From the NCBI GenBank assembly GCA_000403475.2, contig KE159796.1, positions 3,570 through 67,569 of the forward strand: a DNA stretch of 64,000 nt, written 5' to 3'. The DNA comes from Lachnospiraceae bacterium MD308. Its GTDB lineage: Bacteria; Bacillota; Clostridia; Lachnospirales; Lachnospiraceae. The position numbers and the translations under genes are program-made. The notes beneath the pieces are model-generated. The model was not told the origin of the DNA. It saw only the letters and a program-made list of their open reading frames with translations, and ran no database searches. Shown here piece after piece: positions 54,255-63,942 of the stretch (positions are counted from its first letter, which is position 1; each line of letters starts with the position of its first letter).

Positions 54255-54434
54255 TATGTCTGATACTTGACACTCTAAAATTTCACAAAGGGTATCTAAA
54301 GTCTTTGTTGTAATCGCTTCTCCATGTTTCATTCTATGGAGCGTATGTGCCGAAATACCTTGCTTAAAGATAAGGGCATACTCTGTAATACCTTTTTTCA
54401 AGAGGGTATTGTAAAAAGGCTGGTATGAAATCAT
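54228..54434 (-). CDS. Small XRE/Cro-type regulator
   Basis: 68 residues, a single helix-turn-helix (ITEYALIFKQGISAHTLHRMKHGEAITTKTLDTLCEILECQVSDIL) of the Cro/CI YozG-like type. GAAAGGAGA precedes the minus-strand ATG. Its target is unknown. Confidence 0.85.
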   Translation of the reverse strand: MISYQPFYNTLLKKGITEYALIFKQGISAHTLHRMKHGEAITTKTLDTLCEILECQVSDILEYRTEDD

Positions 54435-54508
54435 GGGAAAATCTCCTTTCGATTTTTTAAAATCATACCATGCTCATTCTATTGACTATGATAAAAATAT
54501 TGAGTATA

Positions 54509-55022
54509 ATGAAAAAGAATCTTATTTTGTTTCCTTGTGCCTGCACAGCCAGTAAATGCCGCAACAAAAAACATTAATCTGACCGTCCGCTATAAAGGGA
54601 GAAACGTAACATTTGAGGCATATCGCAACATGAACACCTCTGAAGTCAAATGTACTCAAAAAGCAAAGACATATGCCGCTGTGAAAAAAGCGTGGGGCAA
54701 GGCGAATAAAGTTCACAAAAATGGCGATTATCGCAGCTATGCCTGGAAAAACGGAAAAACAAGTATTTCGTTTGTTACGGATAAAAAGGGAAAGCGCATG
54801 GGAGATATTGTCATAAATATCCAAAACAAGAAAGCTACTTTATGCGGTATAAAAGTCGGAATGTCAAAAAAACAGGCTTTGCAGAAGTTAAGAAAACAGT
54901 TTGGCAAAAAGAATGTCTCTGACACAAAGAATCAGATTCTTGTTAAGATGGGACCATTTGACCCAATGACTTTTAACTTGAAATCCGGAAAGATTAGTTC
55001 CATCTATTTTTGGCACTCTTAA
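54509..55022 (+). pseudogene. Secreted protein gene with damaged signal peptide
   Basis: The frame from ATG 54509 reads MKKNLILFPC, a signal-peptide start, but goes out of frame. The main frame, from GTG 54537, opens PAQPVNAATKNINLTVRYKG, which is the cleavage end of a signal peptide and the mature start. A deletion of the hydrophobic core with a frameshift explains both. The mature 150 residues are beta-rich with Lys-rich patches (KGRNVTFEAYRN, GIKVGMSKKQALQKL). I do not recognise the family. Confidence 0.55.
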
Positions 55023-55069
55023 ACTGTTGATATAAATTCTTTGACAGAGATAGCTGATAGACAGAAAAA

Positions 55070-55099
55070 CCGCCGTTATGGTGCTATCCATAGCGGCGG
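55070..55099. terminator. Terminator between convergent genes
   Basis: CCGCCGTTATGG / CCATAGCGGCGG, a 12-bp stem with one G-T pair and a 6-base loop. A-rich on the left (minus-strand U tail) and weakly T-rich on the right. It serves the convergent permease gene and the damaged secreted-protein gene. Confidence 0.7.
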
Positions 55100-55117
55100 C
55101 ATATATATTTCTTCCTG

Positions 55118-56308
55118 TTACTCAATCATAATTTCCTTAATAGAAATTTTTTTGATTTTTTCGGAATATACATACATCAGGATTTCATAAATCGCAATAA
55201 AAGCAGTGAATGAAATAAACATCACGGAAACATCAAATTTATATGCAGGTACATCTCCCATATCTTTAAACACAATATCCACCATAAGCCGCAGTAATCC
55301 GTACTGATATCCTGTTCCGATTATAAAACCAATATAAGACAGCGGTCTGTATCCGCCGAGAATTGCCCTGCAGCATTCTTTTTGTGAATAGCCGAATACC
55401 CTCATCATAGCAATCGTTTTTGTATTTCCGTTTATTACTGTGGTTATGGCAAGAAACAAAGTTGTAAATGCTAATATAAGTCCGATGACCAACATCATCA
55501 CAGCCATCATTTCACTCGATAGATCTTTCATATTAAACGACATTTGTGTCATAGATGAAAAACAAAACGAAGCGAAAATAATGAAAAATACAAGTGACTT
55601 TTTCGATTTCAAGGTATTCCTTTTCAAATCCTCTACAAACGGCAATTCTCTGTTTTTTTCGATTTTATGATTGGGTGTCTTAGAAGCAGTTTGCAGATTA
55701 TCTTTCAAAAGCAGCAACACGGGTTTTTTTAACTTGTACCAGGCGTAATAAACCGAAAGTGCCGAAAAACACATGGTCGGCAATATTACGAAATAAAATA
55801 AAGTGATTGGATGAAAATTTATAGTTATTTCAGGAAGCATTTTATCTTCATTTTGTAGAGCGTAAAACCGCGGCATTATGAGAAATGCTCCTGCATATCC
55901 GATTGCAGTTCCGATGAAAGTACTGATTCCGAATACCCAAAAGCTTTTTGCAATTTTGATATTTGAATATCCCAATGCCTTTAATATCCCAAGTTCCTTC
56001 TTATGCGTGTCAATATAATGCTTAATATAAAACAACAACATAACAACTGCGGTTAAAAGCAAGCATCCGCCGCTTACAAGGCAGACGACTTTTGCGGTCG
56101 AAACCTGAGCATTATAAAAAACAATTGACAATTCAGATGTTATTTCACTCTCAATTAACCGAACGTCAAAATAAAAATTCACAAACATTGTACATACAAG
56201 CACAGCGCAACAGGCAATAATGGAAAGGCCGATGAGTTTTGAAGCATTTTTTATTCCAATAAGCATACCATCACCACCCAATCTCATAAGCAGTCTTTTT
56301 TGTTTCAT
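55118..56308 (-). CDS. FtsX-type ABC transporter permease, orphan
   Basis: 396 residues. About eight membrane helices in two FtsX-like blocks: block 1 ends near residue 185 and has HKKELGILKALGYSNIKIAKSF; block 2 starts near 230 and has TIAMMRVFGYSQKECCRAILG. No long extracellular loop is present, and no ATPase gene is adjacent. The first codons have no good ribosome site. ATG 56266 (after GGTGGTGAT) is an alternative start, and the gene may be the C-terminal part of a longer permease. Confidence 0.7.
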   Translation of the reverse strand: MKQKRLLMRLGGDGMLIGIKNASKLIGLSIIACCAVLVCTMFVNFYFDVRLIESEITSELSIVFYNAQVSTAKVVCLVSGGCLLLTAVVMLLFYIKHYIDTHKKELGILKALGYSNIKIAKSFWVFGISTFIGTAIGYAGAFLIMPRFYALQNEDKMLPEITINFHPITLFYFVILPTMCFSALSVYYAWYKLKKPVLLLLKDNLQTASKTPNHKIEKNRELPFVEDLKRNTLKSKKSLVFFIIFASFCFSSMTQMSFNMKDLSSEMMAVMMLVIGLILAFTTLFLAITTVINGNTKTIAMMRVFGYSQKECCRAILGGYRPLSYIGFIIGTGYQYGLLRLMVDIVFKDMGDVPAYKFDVSVMFISFTAFIAIYEILMYVYSEKIKKISIKEIMIE

Positions 56309-56496
56309 TTGTATAAATTTCAGATATTTTTCCGCTGTTCAGAAGAGCTTATTAAATTTGTGCGCTGGATTATGTTTAAAATTTAGAAAGGGTGTGATAA
56401 GATATATCATATATCTTTACGAAAGGCTTCATTAGGTGATATCCTAAAGGATGTTAAGAAATATGTCGTTAGGAGTATGTATATAGAGGAGAAGAC

Positions 56497-57861
56497 ATGG
56501 AGAAAGTTAAAAAGAGACAAACGGGACAGATGGATATGCTAAACGGACCATTGATGAGTAGGATTATATTGTTTGCTCTGCCGTTGGCGGCGAGCAGTAT
56601 TTTACAGCAATTATTTAATGCGGCGGATGTGGCGGTGGTTGGAAGATTTGCGGGCAATCAGGCGCTGGCGGCTGTGGGCGGCAATAGCTCTGTTATAAAC
56701 CTTTTGGTGAATTTGTTTGTGGGCTTTTCGGTAGGAGCTAATGTAGTGATTGCGAGATATATCGGGGAGGGGAAAACAGAGAAGATTCAAAGTACCGTTC
56801 ATACAGTTATCTCGATGGCGCTCATCTGCGGCCTGATATTGTCAGTGTTAGGGAATGTTGTAGCGGGGCCTCTTCTTAAGCTTATGAACACCCCTGATGA
56901 GGTGCTTCCGCTGGCGACGGTGTATCTTAAGATTTATTTTGGAGGAATGCCTTTCTTCATGTTGTACAATTTTGGCTCGGCAATCTTAAGGAGTATCGGA
57001 GATACCCAGAAGCCGCTGTATTGCCTGATTCTGTCGGGGTTTGTAAATGTGGGGCTGAATCTTCTTCTTGTTATTGTTTTCAAACTATCTGTTGTTGGCG
57101 TTGCGATAGCCACGGTGACGGCTAACGGAGTCAGTGCAGGGTTGATTCTATTGTTTTTGTGCAGGAGCAAGGAGTCGATTCGGCTGGATTTGCGGCGATT
57201 GAAGCTCTGTCTGGAAGAAGCGGTCAAGATTGTCAAGATTGGTGCGCCGGCAGGGTTGCAGGGAATGGTATTTTCATTTTCTAACGTGTGTATACAGTCT
57301 GCAATTAATGGGTTTGGCACCGATGCAATTGCAGGCTCGGCAGCAGCGTTGAATTATGAATTTTTTACATTTTTTGTGACCAGTGCCTTTACTCAGGCGG
57401 CGGTTACATTTACGAGTCAGAATTATGGAGCAAGGCAGTATGAACGATGTAAAAGTGTGTGGCGTATCAGTGCCCTGCTGGGGGTGTGCGGTACTGGTAT
57501 TTTGTGTGCCGTGTTTGTGTTGGGACGGGAGTTTTTCCTCGGACTTTTTGCGGCAGATGCGGTGGCTGTCAGTTACGGGGCGGTTCGCATGTTACATATC
57601 CAGGTGTTTAGCTTTATGCCGCCGCTTTATGAAGTGACAGGAGGCGTGCTTCGAGGGATGGGCTACTCTATGACTCCGGCGATATTGACCATGTTCGGCT
57701 CGTGTGCGGTAAGAGTGATTTGGATATATACGGTGTTTGCGTGGAAGCCGACACTGAGAATGCTGTTTTGGGTATATCCATTTTCCTGGGTGATAACGAT
57801 AGCTTTGGTAGTGGGGGCATATGTTGTCATCAGCAGGAAGACGCTGGTATGTGAGAAATAA
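56497..57861 (+). CDS. MATE-family multidrug efflux transporter
   Basis: 454 residues with twelve predicted membrane helices in two related halves. The first half has LFALPLAASSILQQLFNAADVAVVGRFAG and the second GAPAGLQGMVFSFSNVCIQSAINGFG, as in the NorM/DinF superfamily. GAGGAGAAG precedes ATG 56497. It exports drugs or metabolites in exchange for Na+ or H+. The Y-family polymerase gene follows after 26 bases. Confidence 0.9.
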   Translation: MEKVKKRQTGQMDMLNGPLMSRIILFALPLAASSILQQLFNAADVAVVGRFAGNQALAAVGGNSSVINLLVNLFVGFSVGANVVIARYIGEGKTEKIQSTVHTVISMALICGLILSVLGNVVAGPLLKLMNTPDEVLPLATVYLKIYFGGMPFFMLYNFGSAILRSIGDTQKPLYCLILSGFVNVGLNLLLVIVFKLSVVGVAIATVTANGVSAGLILLFLCRSKESIRLDLRRLKLCLEEAVKIVKIGAPAGLQGMVFSFSNVCIQSAINGFGTDAIAGSAAALNYEFFTFFVTSAFTQAAVTFTSQNYGARQYERCKSVWRISALLGVCGTGILCAVFVLGREFFLGLFAADAVAVSYGAVRMLHIQVFSFMPPLYEVTGGVLRGMGYSMTPAILTMFGSCAVRVIWIYTVFAWKPTLRMLFWVYPFSWVITIALVVGAYVVISRKTLVCEK

Positions 57862-57887
57862 AAATATTGGATTAGGGAGTGGCTGTT

Positions 57888-59414
57888 GTGACACAGGAAA
57901 GCCGTAAATATATAGCAATTGATTTGAAATCATTTTACGCGTCTGTGGAATGTGTAGAGCGGGGACTTGACCCCATGACTACTAATTTGGTGGTCGCCGA
58001 CCTTGGCCGCACAGAGAAAACGATCTGTCTGGCGGTATCTCCGTCTCTAAAGGCCTATGGAATTTCGGGCCGGGCAAGGTTATTTGAGGTAGTGCAAAAA
58101 GTGAAAGAAGTAAATGCAAAGCGTCAGGAGCTTGCTCCGGGGAGAAAGCTTGAGGAGACCTCATGGGACGACACAGAGCTTAAGGAATCACCCGGGAAGG
58201 CTGTAGGATATATTGTAGCACCGCCGAGAATGGCGCACTACATCGAATACAGTACAAAGATTTATGAGATATACCTGAAATACGTCGCTCCGGAGGATTG
58301 CCATGTGTACTCCATCGATGAGATTATGATGGATGTCACAGATTATCTGAATACGTATCAGATGTCCCCTCGTGAACTGGCAGGGAGGATTATGAGGGAT
58401 ATTCACGCTGCTACCGGAATTACGGCTACAGCGGGTATAGGAACTAATCTTTACTTGTGTAAGGTTGCTATGGATATCGTTGCAAAGCATATTCCGCCGG
58501 ATAAAAATGGTGTGCGGATTGCAGCGCTCAACGAAAAAAGTTATCGGCGGATTTTGTGGACGCACCGGCCGATTACGGATTTTTGGCGTGTGGGACGGGG
58601 ATATGCGAAAAAATTGGCAGAGCAGGGCATATTTACTATGGGGGACGTGGCGAAGTGTTCTGTGGGGAAACCAGATGAATATTATAATGAGGAGCTGCTT
58701 TACCGGCTGTTTGGGGTGAATGCAGAGCTTTTGATTGACCATGCCTGGGGATTTGAGCCTTGTACGATGGCGGATATAAAATCGTACCGTCCGCAGAATA
58801 ACAGTATTGTGTCCGGACAAGTGCTGCATCACCCTTATACGTCCGACAAGGCAAGGGTTGTCGTCAGGGAGATGGCGGAGATGCTTGCGTTGGATTTAGT
58901 AGATAAACGGCTGGTTACCGATCAGATCGTACTGACAGTGGGCTACGATATGGAGAATTTATCAACCCAGGGAATGAAGGATTATAAGGGTGAGATTACC
59001 ACGGACCGTTATGGCCGGAAAATTCCGAAACATGCACATGGGACAGAAAATCTTAAAGAGCAGACATCTTCCGGAAAAATGATTGTGAATGCGGTTTTGG
59101 AATTGTATGACAGGATAATTAACCATAAGCTTCTGATCAGAAGGGTATCCCTTTGCGCAAATCATGTAATAGAAGAAACTTCTGTAGAAAAAGAGCAAGG
59201 CTATGAACAGCTTGATTTATTTACAGATTATATGGCTTTGAAAAAGGAGCAGGAAGCGAAGAAGGTGAGCCGGGAGAAGGAGAGAAGGCTTCAGGAGGCT
59301 ATGCTGGATATAAAAAAACGATATGGGAAAAACGCCGTTCTTAAGGGAACGAACCTGATAGAAGGAGCTACAGCCATTGACCGGAATACGCAGATTGGCG
59401 GACACAAAGCATAA
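57888..59414 (+). CDS. Y-family (translesion) DNA polymerase
   Basis: 508 residues from GTG 57888 (GGGAG with 8-base spacing; GTG 57879 overlaps it). Catalytic acidic residues lie in AIDLKSFYASVE (near 8) and VYSIDEIMMDVTD (near 140). TAGIGTNLYLCKVAMDI and the helix-hairpin region follow. Near the C-terminus QLDLFTD is a good beta-clamp binding motif. It copies past damaged bases. The YolD-like gene follows after 13 bases, a common pair in Firmicutes. No LexA box was found in front. Confidence 0.88.
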   Translation: MTQESRKYIAIDLKSFYASVECVERGLDPMTTNLVVADLGRTEKTICLAVSPSLKAYGISGRARLFEVVQKVKEVNAKRQELAPGRKLEETSWDDTELKESPGKAVGYIVAPPRMAHYIEYSTKIYEIYLKYVAPEDCHVYSIDEIMMDVTDYLNTYQMSPRELAGRIMRDIHAATGITATAGIGTNLYLCKVAMDIVAKHIPPDKNGVRIAALNEKSYRRILWTHRPITDFWRVGRGYAKKLAEQGIFTMGDVAKCSVGKPDEYYNEELLYRLFGVNAELLIDHAWGFEPCTMADIKSYRPQNNSIVSGQVLHHPYTSDKARVVVREMAEMLALDLVDKRLVTDQIVLTVGYDMENLSTQGMKDYKGEITTDRYGRKIPKHAHGTENLKEQTSSGKMIVNAVLELYDRIINHKLLIRRVSLCANHVIEETSVEKEQGYEQLDLFTDYMALKKEQEAKKVSREKERRLQEAMLDIKKRYGKNAVLKGTNLIEGATAIDRNTQIGGHKA

Positions 59415-59427
59415 GAAGGGGGATAAG

Positions 59428-59859
59428 ATGCTGAAGTTCAGTTATGAGGACAGACATAAATATGATGATATCATTAATCTTCCGCATCATGTGTCAAAGA
59501 CACATCCAAGGATGCCGATTGCTGACCGCGCCGCGCAGTTTGCGCCTTTTGCTGCGCTGACCAGACATGGGGAGGCAGTAAAAGAAACTTCACGTTTGAC
59601 AGAAAGCAGAATAGAGATTGATGAGAGCTGGAAAAAGGTTTTGGATGAAAAGCTGCAAAGCCTCCGGAAACGATGTGATGAGAAGCCGGATGTATCTGCG
59701 ACATACTTTGTGCCGGATACAAAAAAGCAGGGAGGTGCTTACGTAACTGTATCCGGCAGCTTAAAAAAGATAGACGCATATAGACGTGTATTAGTTCTGA
59801 CGGACAAGACGGAGGTTCCTATTGATGAGATTATTGAGATAGATTCCACCGTCTGTTGA
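59428..59859 (+). CDS. YolD-like protein
   Basis: 143 residues. The pattern DDIINLPHHVSKTHPRM, then DRAAQFAPFAALTRHG, is typical of the long form found next to Y-family polymerases; the last part is a small beta barrel (YVTVSGSLKKIDAYRRVLVL to IPIDEIIEID-like). AGAAGGGGG precedes ATG 59428. It probably assists or regulates the polymerase. Its 3' end overlaps the convergent MATE gene by 29 bases. Confidence 0.82.
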   Translation: MLKFSYEDRHKYDDIINLPHHVSKTHPRMPIADRAAQFAPFAALTRHGEAVKETSRLTESRIEIDESWKKVLDEKLQSLRKRCDEKPDVSATYFVPDTKKQGGAYVTVSGSLKKIDAYRRVLVLTDKTEVPIDEIIEIDSTVC

Positions 59860-61198
59860 GTTTCTTTTTTCTATAGAAATAGTAAGGAATCAATAGTAAT
59901 GCTGTGGCTGCCCACGCAATAGGGTAGCTTACAAGTATAGTAAAAAGTTCCTTGCGAATAGGAGTTACAATTAAAATCCAGGGGAGCCGCACCAGACACA
60001 CTCCGCCGAGAGTAATTAAAGTGGGAATCATAACATCACCGATTCCGCGAAGTGCTCCGGTAAATATTTCCACAAAGATAAAGATAGCGTAGCTTGGTAC
60101 AATGTTGATCATCATATAAGTGCCGATGTCAATTACCGCCTCATCGGATGTAAAGAGAGACAGCAGCGGGTGGGCGAGGACTAAAAGCCCGATAAGGATG
60201 GAACCGCATAGCGTCAGGGACATGGCAAGGCAGACCCGGACGCTCTTATATACTCTCTCAAGCTTACCTGCACCGTAATTTTGTCCGGAGAAGGTAGTGA
60301 TTGAGATGCCGAAAGCGCCGCTTACGGCCCAGAAAATCAAATCTACCTTGCCGAAAGCAGCCCATGCAGCGGCAGTGTCTGTTCCGAACTGGTTGATGGA
60401 GGTCTGTATGATGATATTGGTGAGTCCATACATGGAGGACTGGATACCGCCTGGAAGACCAATGCGCAGTTGGGAGGTCAAAAGCGGCAGATCAATTCGG
60501 ATGTCTTTTGGAATCAGCCGAATCATGTCATAGGAAGTCATAAGTGCGCGGATAACCAGAATAGCACTCACTGCCTGTGAGATGATGGTAGCAATAGCTG
60601 CTCCTGCAATTCCAAGTTTAAAAAAAACGACCAGGACAATATCCAGTATAATATTCAAAATACAGCATATGATCAGATAGTAGAGCGGACGTTTTGAATC
60701 ACCGACAGCCCGCATGATTCCAGAACCCATATTATAAATGAGCGTGGCAATAATGCCTAAAAAATAAATCCGCAGATATGCGATGGAATCCGACATAATA
60801 TCCGACGGAGTTTTCATAATTGACAAAAGGATTGGTGTAGCTATGTATCCGGCAATAGAGATAAGAACACTTGCAATTATGGAGAATGCGGCGGCTGTGT
60901 GAAGCGCGGTATGAAGCCGGCCGGTGTTCTTTGCTCCGTAAAACTGGGAGATTACAACCGCTGCACCGTTTGCAAGGCTGGTAAAGAACATAACTACCTG
61001 ATAGGTCAGTACCGCGGCGGAACCGCCCACACTGGCAAGCGCAGCCTTTCCTACAAAGCGTCCTACAATCACTGCGTCAACCGTATTATATAACTGTTGA
61101 AATAAAGTCCCTACAACGATAGGAAAGAAAAAGATAAGAAGCTGTTTCCATATAATCCCATCTGTAATTTCATTTTTATTCATAACGTCTGAAGACAT
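59831..61198 (-). CDS. MATE-family efflux transporter (second copy)
   Basis: 455 residues from ATG 61198 (GGGAGG upstream on the minus strand). Twelve membrane helices, with the motifs LLIFFFPIVVGTLFQQLYNTVDAVIVGRFVG and FGISITTFSGQNYGAGKLERV. It is only moderately like the transporter at 56497, so they are not a recent tandem copy. Convergent with the polymerase operon. Confidence 0.9.
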   Translation of the reverse strand: MSSDVMNKNEITDGIIWKQLLIFFFPIVVGTLFQQLYNTVDAVIVGRFVGKAALASVGGSAAVLTYQVVMFFTSLANGAAVVISQFYGAKNTGRLHTALHTAAAFSIIASVLISIAGYIATPILLSIMKTPSDIMSDSIAYLRIYFLGIIATLIYNMGSGIMRAVGDSKRPLYYLIICCILNIILDIVLVVFFKLGIAGAAIATIISQAVSAILVIRALMTSYDMIRLIPKDIRIDLPLLTSQLRIGLPGGIQSSMYGLTNIIIQTSINQFGTDTAAAWAAFGKVDLIFWAVSGAFGISITTFSGQNYGAGKLERVYKSVRVCLAMSLTLCGSILIGLLVLAHPLLSLFTSDEAVIDIGTYMMINIVPSYAIFIFVEIFTGALRGIGDVMIPTLITLGGVCLVRLPWILIVTPIRKELFTILVSYPIAWAATALLLIPYYFYRKKKLNRRWNLSQ

Positions 61199-61330
61199 GA
61201 TTATACCTCCCATAATAAAGATAACTCAATCTTAACACAAGTTGACAAAAACACCAGTATATTTTCAAAAAAATATGTAAATACAGGTAATTTGGTGTAT
61301 AATAAATGCAAAAAAGCGGGAGGGAAAAGG

Positions 61331-62857
61331 ATGTTAGAGAAACTGGATTTGACAAAGAAGCTTGAGAAAGATGAGTATAAAGAAAAAATGTTCAAGCTGA
61401 CGCCAAAGATTGGAAAGCTTCAAAGAGAATGTAAAGAACTTGGGATTCCAATAATGATTGCATTTGAAGGGTATGATGCAGCAGGCAAAGGTGTACAAAT
61501 CAGTGAGCTTATCAAAGCTCTTGACCCTAGAGGATTCGAGGTACATGCTGTAAAAACAGAGACGAAAGAAGAGCGGATGCATCCGTTTCTTTGGAGATTT
61601 TGGACAAAGATGCCCGAGAAAGGCCGTATTGCTATATATGACAGCAGTTGGTATCGAAAAGTATTGATCGACCGTTTTGATAAGAAGACAAAAAAGAGTG
61701 AGCTTGCAGAAGCGTACGATTCTATTTGCGCGTTTGAAGAGCAATTAACATCGGACGGAATGGTGCTTATTAAGATATTTTTAACGATTGATAAAAAAGA
61801 GCAGAAGAAGCGCTTTAAAAAGCTTCTGTCTTCCAGGGAAACGGCTTGGCGTGTGGGGACAGATGACAGAAAAAGAAACAAGGAGTTCGAAAAGTATCAG
61901 GCGATTAATGAAGAGATGCTTCTTAAAACAGATACAGAGTATGCGCCGTGGAATATTGTAGAAGCTGTAGATAAACGATTTGCAACGGCAAAGCTCTATT
62001 CTGTTGTCGCAAAGATTCTCACTGAAAAGGTAAAGGATGTCAAGGAGAAAAAGAAAGCAGTACAGCAGGCTGCGGCAAGAATGGCGGAGACGCCGGCTGT
62101 GGTTGAGCTTGAGAAGGCAGATCGTGACAGGAAGATGGGGGAGTCTATTCTTTCAAGGGCGGATTTGAGTCTGTCTTATACGAAGGAAGAATATAAGGAA
62201 CGCTTAGATGAGCTTCAGAAAAAGATAGAAAAGCTTCATGGGGAACTCTACCGGAGGAGGATACCGGTGGTACTTGGCTTTGAGGGCTGGGACGCCGGCG
62301 GGAAGGGCGGCGCTATTAAGCGTCTGACAGAGAAGATGGACCCGAGAGGATATGTCGTGCATCCGACGGCTTCCCCGAATGATATCGAGCGGCAGCATCA
62401 TTACTTGTGGAGGTTCTGGGTAGATATGCCGAAGGCAGGACATGTGACGATTTTCGACCGGACATGGTACGGACGCGTTATGGTTGAGCGGATTGAAGGA
62501 TTTTGTACGAAACAGGAATGGCAGAGGGCTTACAAAGAGATCAACAGCATGGAGCGTGACCTTTCAAACGCCGGAGCCATTGTGTTGAAATTCTGGATGC
62601 AGATTGACAAAGACGAGCAGGAGCGAAGATTTAAGGCAAGGCAGGAGAATCCTGAAAAGCAGTGGAAGATTACAGATGAGGACTGGAGAAACAGGGAGAA
62701 GTGGGACCAGTATGAAGATGCGGTGAATGAGATGCTTATCCGCACTTCAACTCCTTATGCGCCGTGGGTCGTAGTGGAAGGAAATGACAAATATTATGCA
62801 AGAATCAAAGTGTTGGAAACAGTTGTGAATGCTATTGAGGAGCGGTTAAAGGATTGA
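61331..62857 (+). CDS. pap: Double-domain PPK2 (polyphosphate:AMP phosphotransferase type)
   Basis: 508 residues. Two PPK2 domains in tandem: domain 1 (about 1-250) has AFEGYDAAGKGVQISEL and YDSSWYRKVLIDR; domain 2 (about 280-505) has GFEGWDAGGKGGAIKRL, FDRTWYGRVMVER and a lid with LWRFWVDMPK. This is the Pap (class II, two-domain) layout, which makes ADP from AMP and polyphosphate; usually the C-terminal domain is the active one. Walker A residues are kept in both. A TATAAT at 61298 precedes the gene. Followed 4 bases later by dgt. Confidence 0.88.
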   Translation: MLEKLDLTKKLEKDEYKEKMFKLTPKIGKLQRECKELGIPIMIAFEGYDAAGKGVQISELIKALDPRGFEVHAVKTETKEERMHPFLWRFWTKMPEKGRIAIYDSSWYRKVLIDRFDKKTKKSELAEAYDSICAFEEQLTSDGMVLIKIFLTIDKKEQKKRFKKLLSSRETAWRVGTDDRKRNKEFEKYQAINEEMLLKTDTEYAPWNIVEAVDKRFATAKLYSVVAKILTEKVKDVKEKKKAVQQAAARMAETPAVVELEKADRDRKMGESILSRADLSLSYTKEEYKERLDELQKKIEKLHGELYRRRIPVVLGFEGWDAGGKGGAIKRLTEKMDPRGYVVHPTASPNDIERQHHYLWRFWVDMPKAGHVTIFDRTWYGRVMVERIEGFCTKQEWQRAYKEINSMERDLSNAGAIVLKFWMQIDKDEQERRFKARQENPEKQWKITDEDWRNREKWDQYEDAVNEMLIRTSTPYAPWVVVEGNDKYYARIKVLETVVNAIEERLKD

Positions 62858-62861
62858 TAGG

Positions 62862-63869
62862 ATGACAATCAGGGAGCAGTTAGAGCGCCGCGAGATGGAG
62901 TATTTAAGCTCCTATGCGGCGCTCAGTAAGAATTCAAAAGGAAGAAAGACACAGGAGCCGCAATGCGATATACGCCCTGTTTTCCAGAGAGACAGGGACA
63001 GGATTTTGCATTGCAAAGCGTTTCGCCGGCTGAAACAGAAGACACAGGTGTTTTTGCTGCCGAACGGGGATCATTATCGTACAAGGTTAACACATACGCT
63101 GGAGGTGTCCCAGAATGCAAGAACGATTGCAAAAGCGCTTCGTCTGAATGAGGATCTGACAGAAGCGATTGCTCTGGGGCATGACTTGGGGCATACTCCT
63201 TTTGGCCATGCAGGAGAGCGGGCACTTAACGAGGTGAACCCTTTTGGGTTTAGCCACAATATTCAGAGTGTGCGTATCGTGGAACGGTTAGAAAAGGGAG
63301 GAAGAGGATTAAATCTTACGTGGGAGGCAGTAGACGGAATCTTAAATCACAAGTCAAGCGGCAGACCGAAGACATTAGAAGGACAGATTGTACGGCTTTC
63401 TGATAAGATTGCTTACTTAAACCACGATATTGATGATGCGATCCGAGGAGGGATTCTTAACGAGAAGGATATACCGGAAAGGTTTCACCAGATTCTGGGA
63501 GATACGACAAGAAAGAGGCTGAACACTTTAATTCATGATGTTGTTACAAACAGCATGGACCGGCCTGAGATTTCTATGTCAGATGAGGTGGAAGGAGCGA
63601 TGCGGGATTTGAGAGCCTTTATGTTTGAACGTGTCTATCTGAATCCGATTGCCAAAAGAGAAGAAAAAAAGGCAATTCATATGATAAAAGATTTATACTG
63701 GTTTTATATGGAAAATTTGGATGAGATACCGAAGGAATACCAGAATATGCAGGGAGAAACCGGTGTAAATAAAGAACAGATGGTGTGTGATTATATAGCG
63801 GGAATGACGGATACATATGCGGTAAAAAAGTTTGAAGATTATTTTGTTCCAAAATCTTGGAAAATTTAA
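62862..63869 (+). CDS. dgt: Deoxyguanosinetriphosphate triphosphohydrolase
   Basis: 335 residues, HD-domain phosphohydrolase. RDRDRILHCKAFRRLKQKTQV is the conserved N-terminal segment; metal ligands are in RTRLTHTLEVSQ, in GHDLGHTPFGHAGE (HD near 107-108), and in LSDKIAYLNHDIDD. It cleaves dNTPs to nucleosides and triphosphate. It precedes dnaG as in many Clostridia. It starts 4 bases after the PPK2 gene, which implies one transcript. Confidence 0.92.
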   Translation: MTIREQLERREMEYLSSYAALSKNSKGRKTQEPQCDIRPVFQRDRDRILHCKAFRRLKQKTQVFLLPNGDHYRTRLTHTLEVSQNARTIAKALRLNEDLTEAIALGHDLGHTPFGHAGERALNEVNPFGFSHNIQSVRIVERLEKGGRGLNLTWEAVDGILNHKSSGRPKTLEGQIVRLSDKIAYLNHDIDDAIRGGILNEKDIPERFHQILGDTTRKRLNTLIHDVVTNSMDRPEISMSDEVEGAMRDLRAFMFERVYLNPIAKREEKKAIHMIKDLYWFYMENLDEIPKEYQNMQGETGVNKEQMVCDYIAGMTDTYAVKKFEDYFVPKSWKI

Positions 63870-63942
63870 AAGGAAATCAAATACTTTTGTCGAATATTAT
63901 ATATGAGGGCTATTTTGAGGCAGATCATAAAGGTGTTCACAT

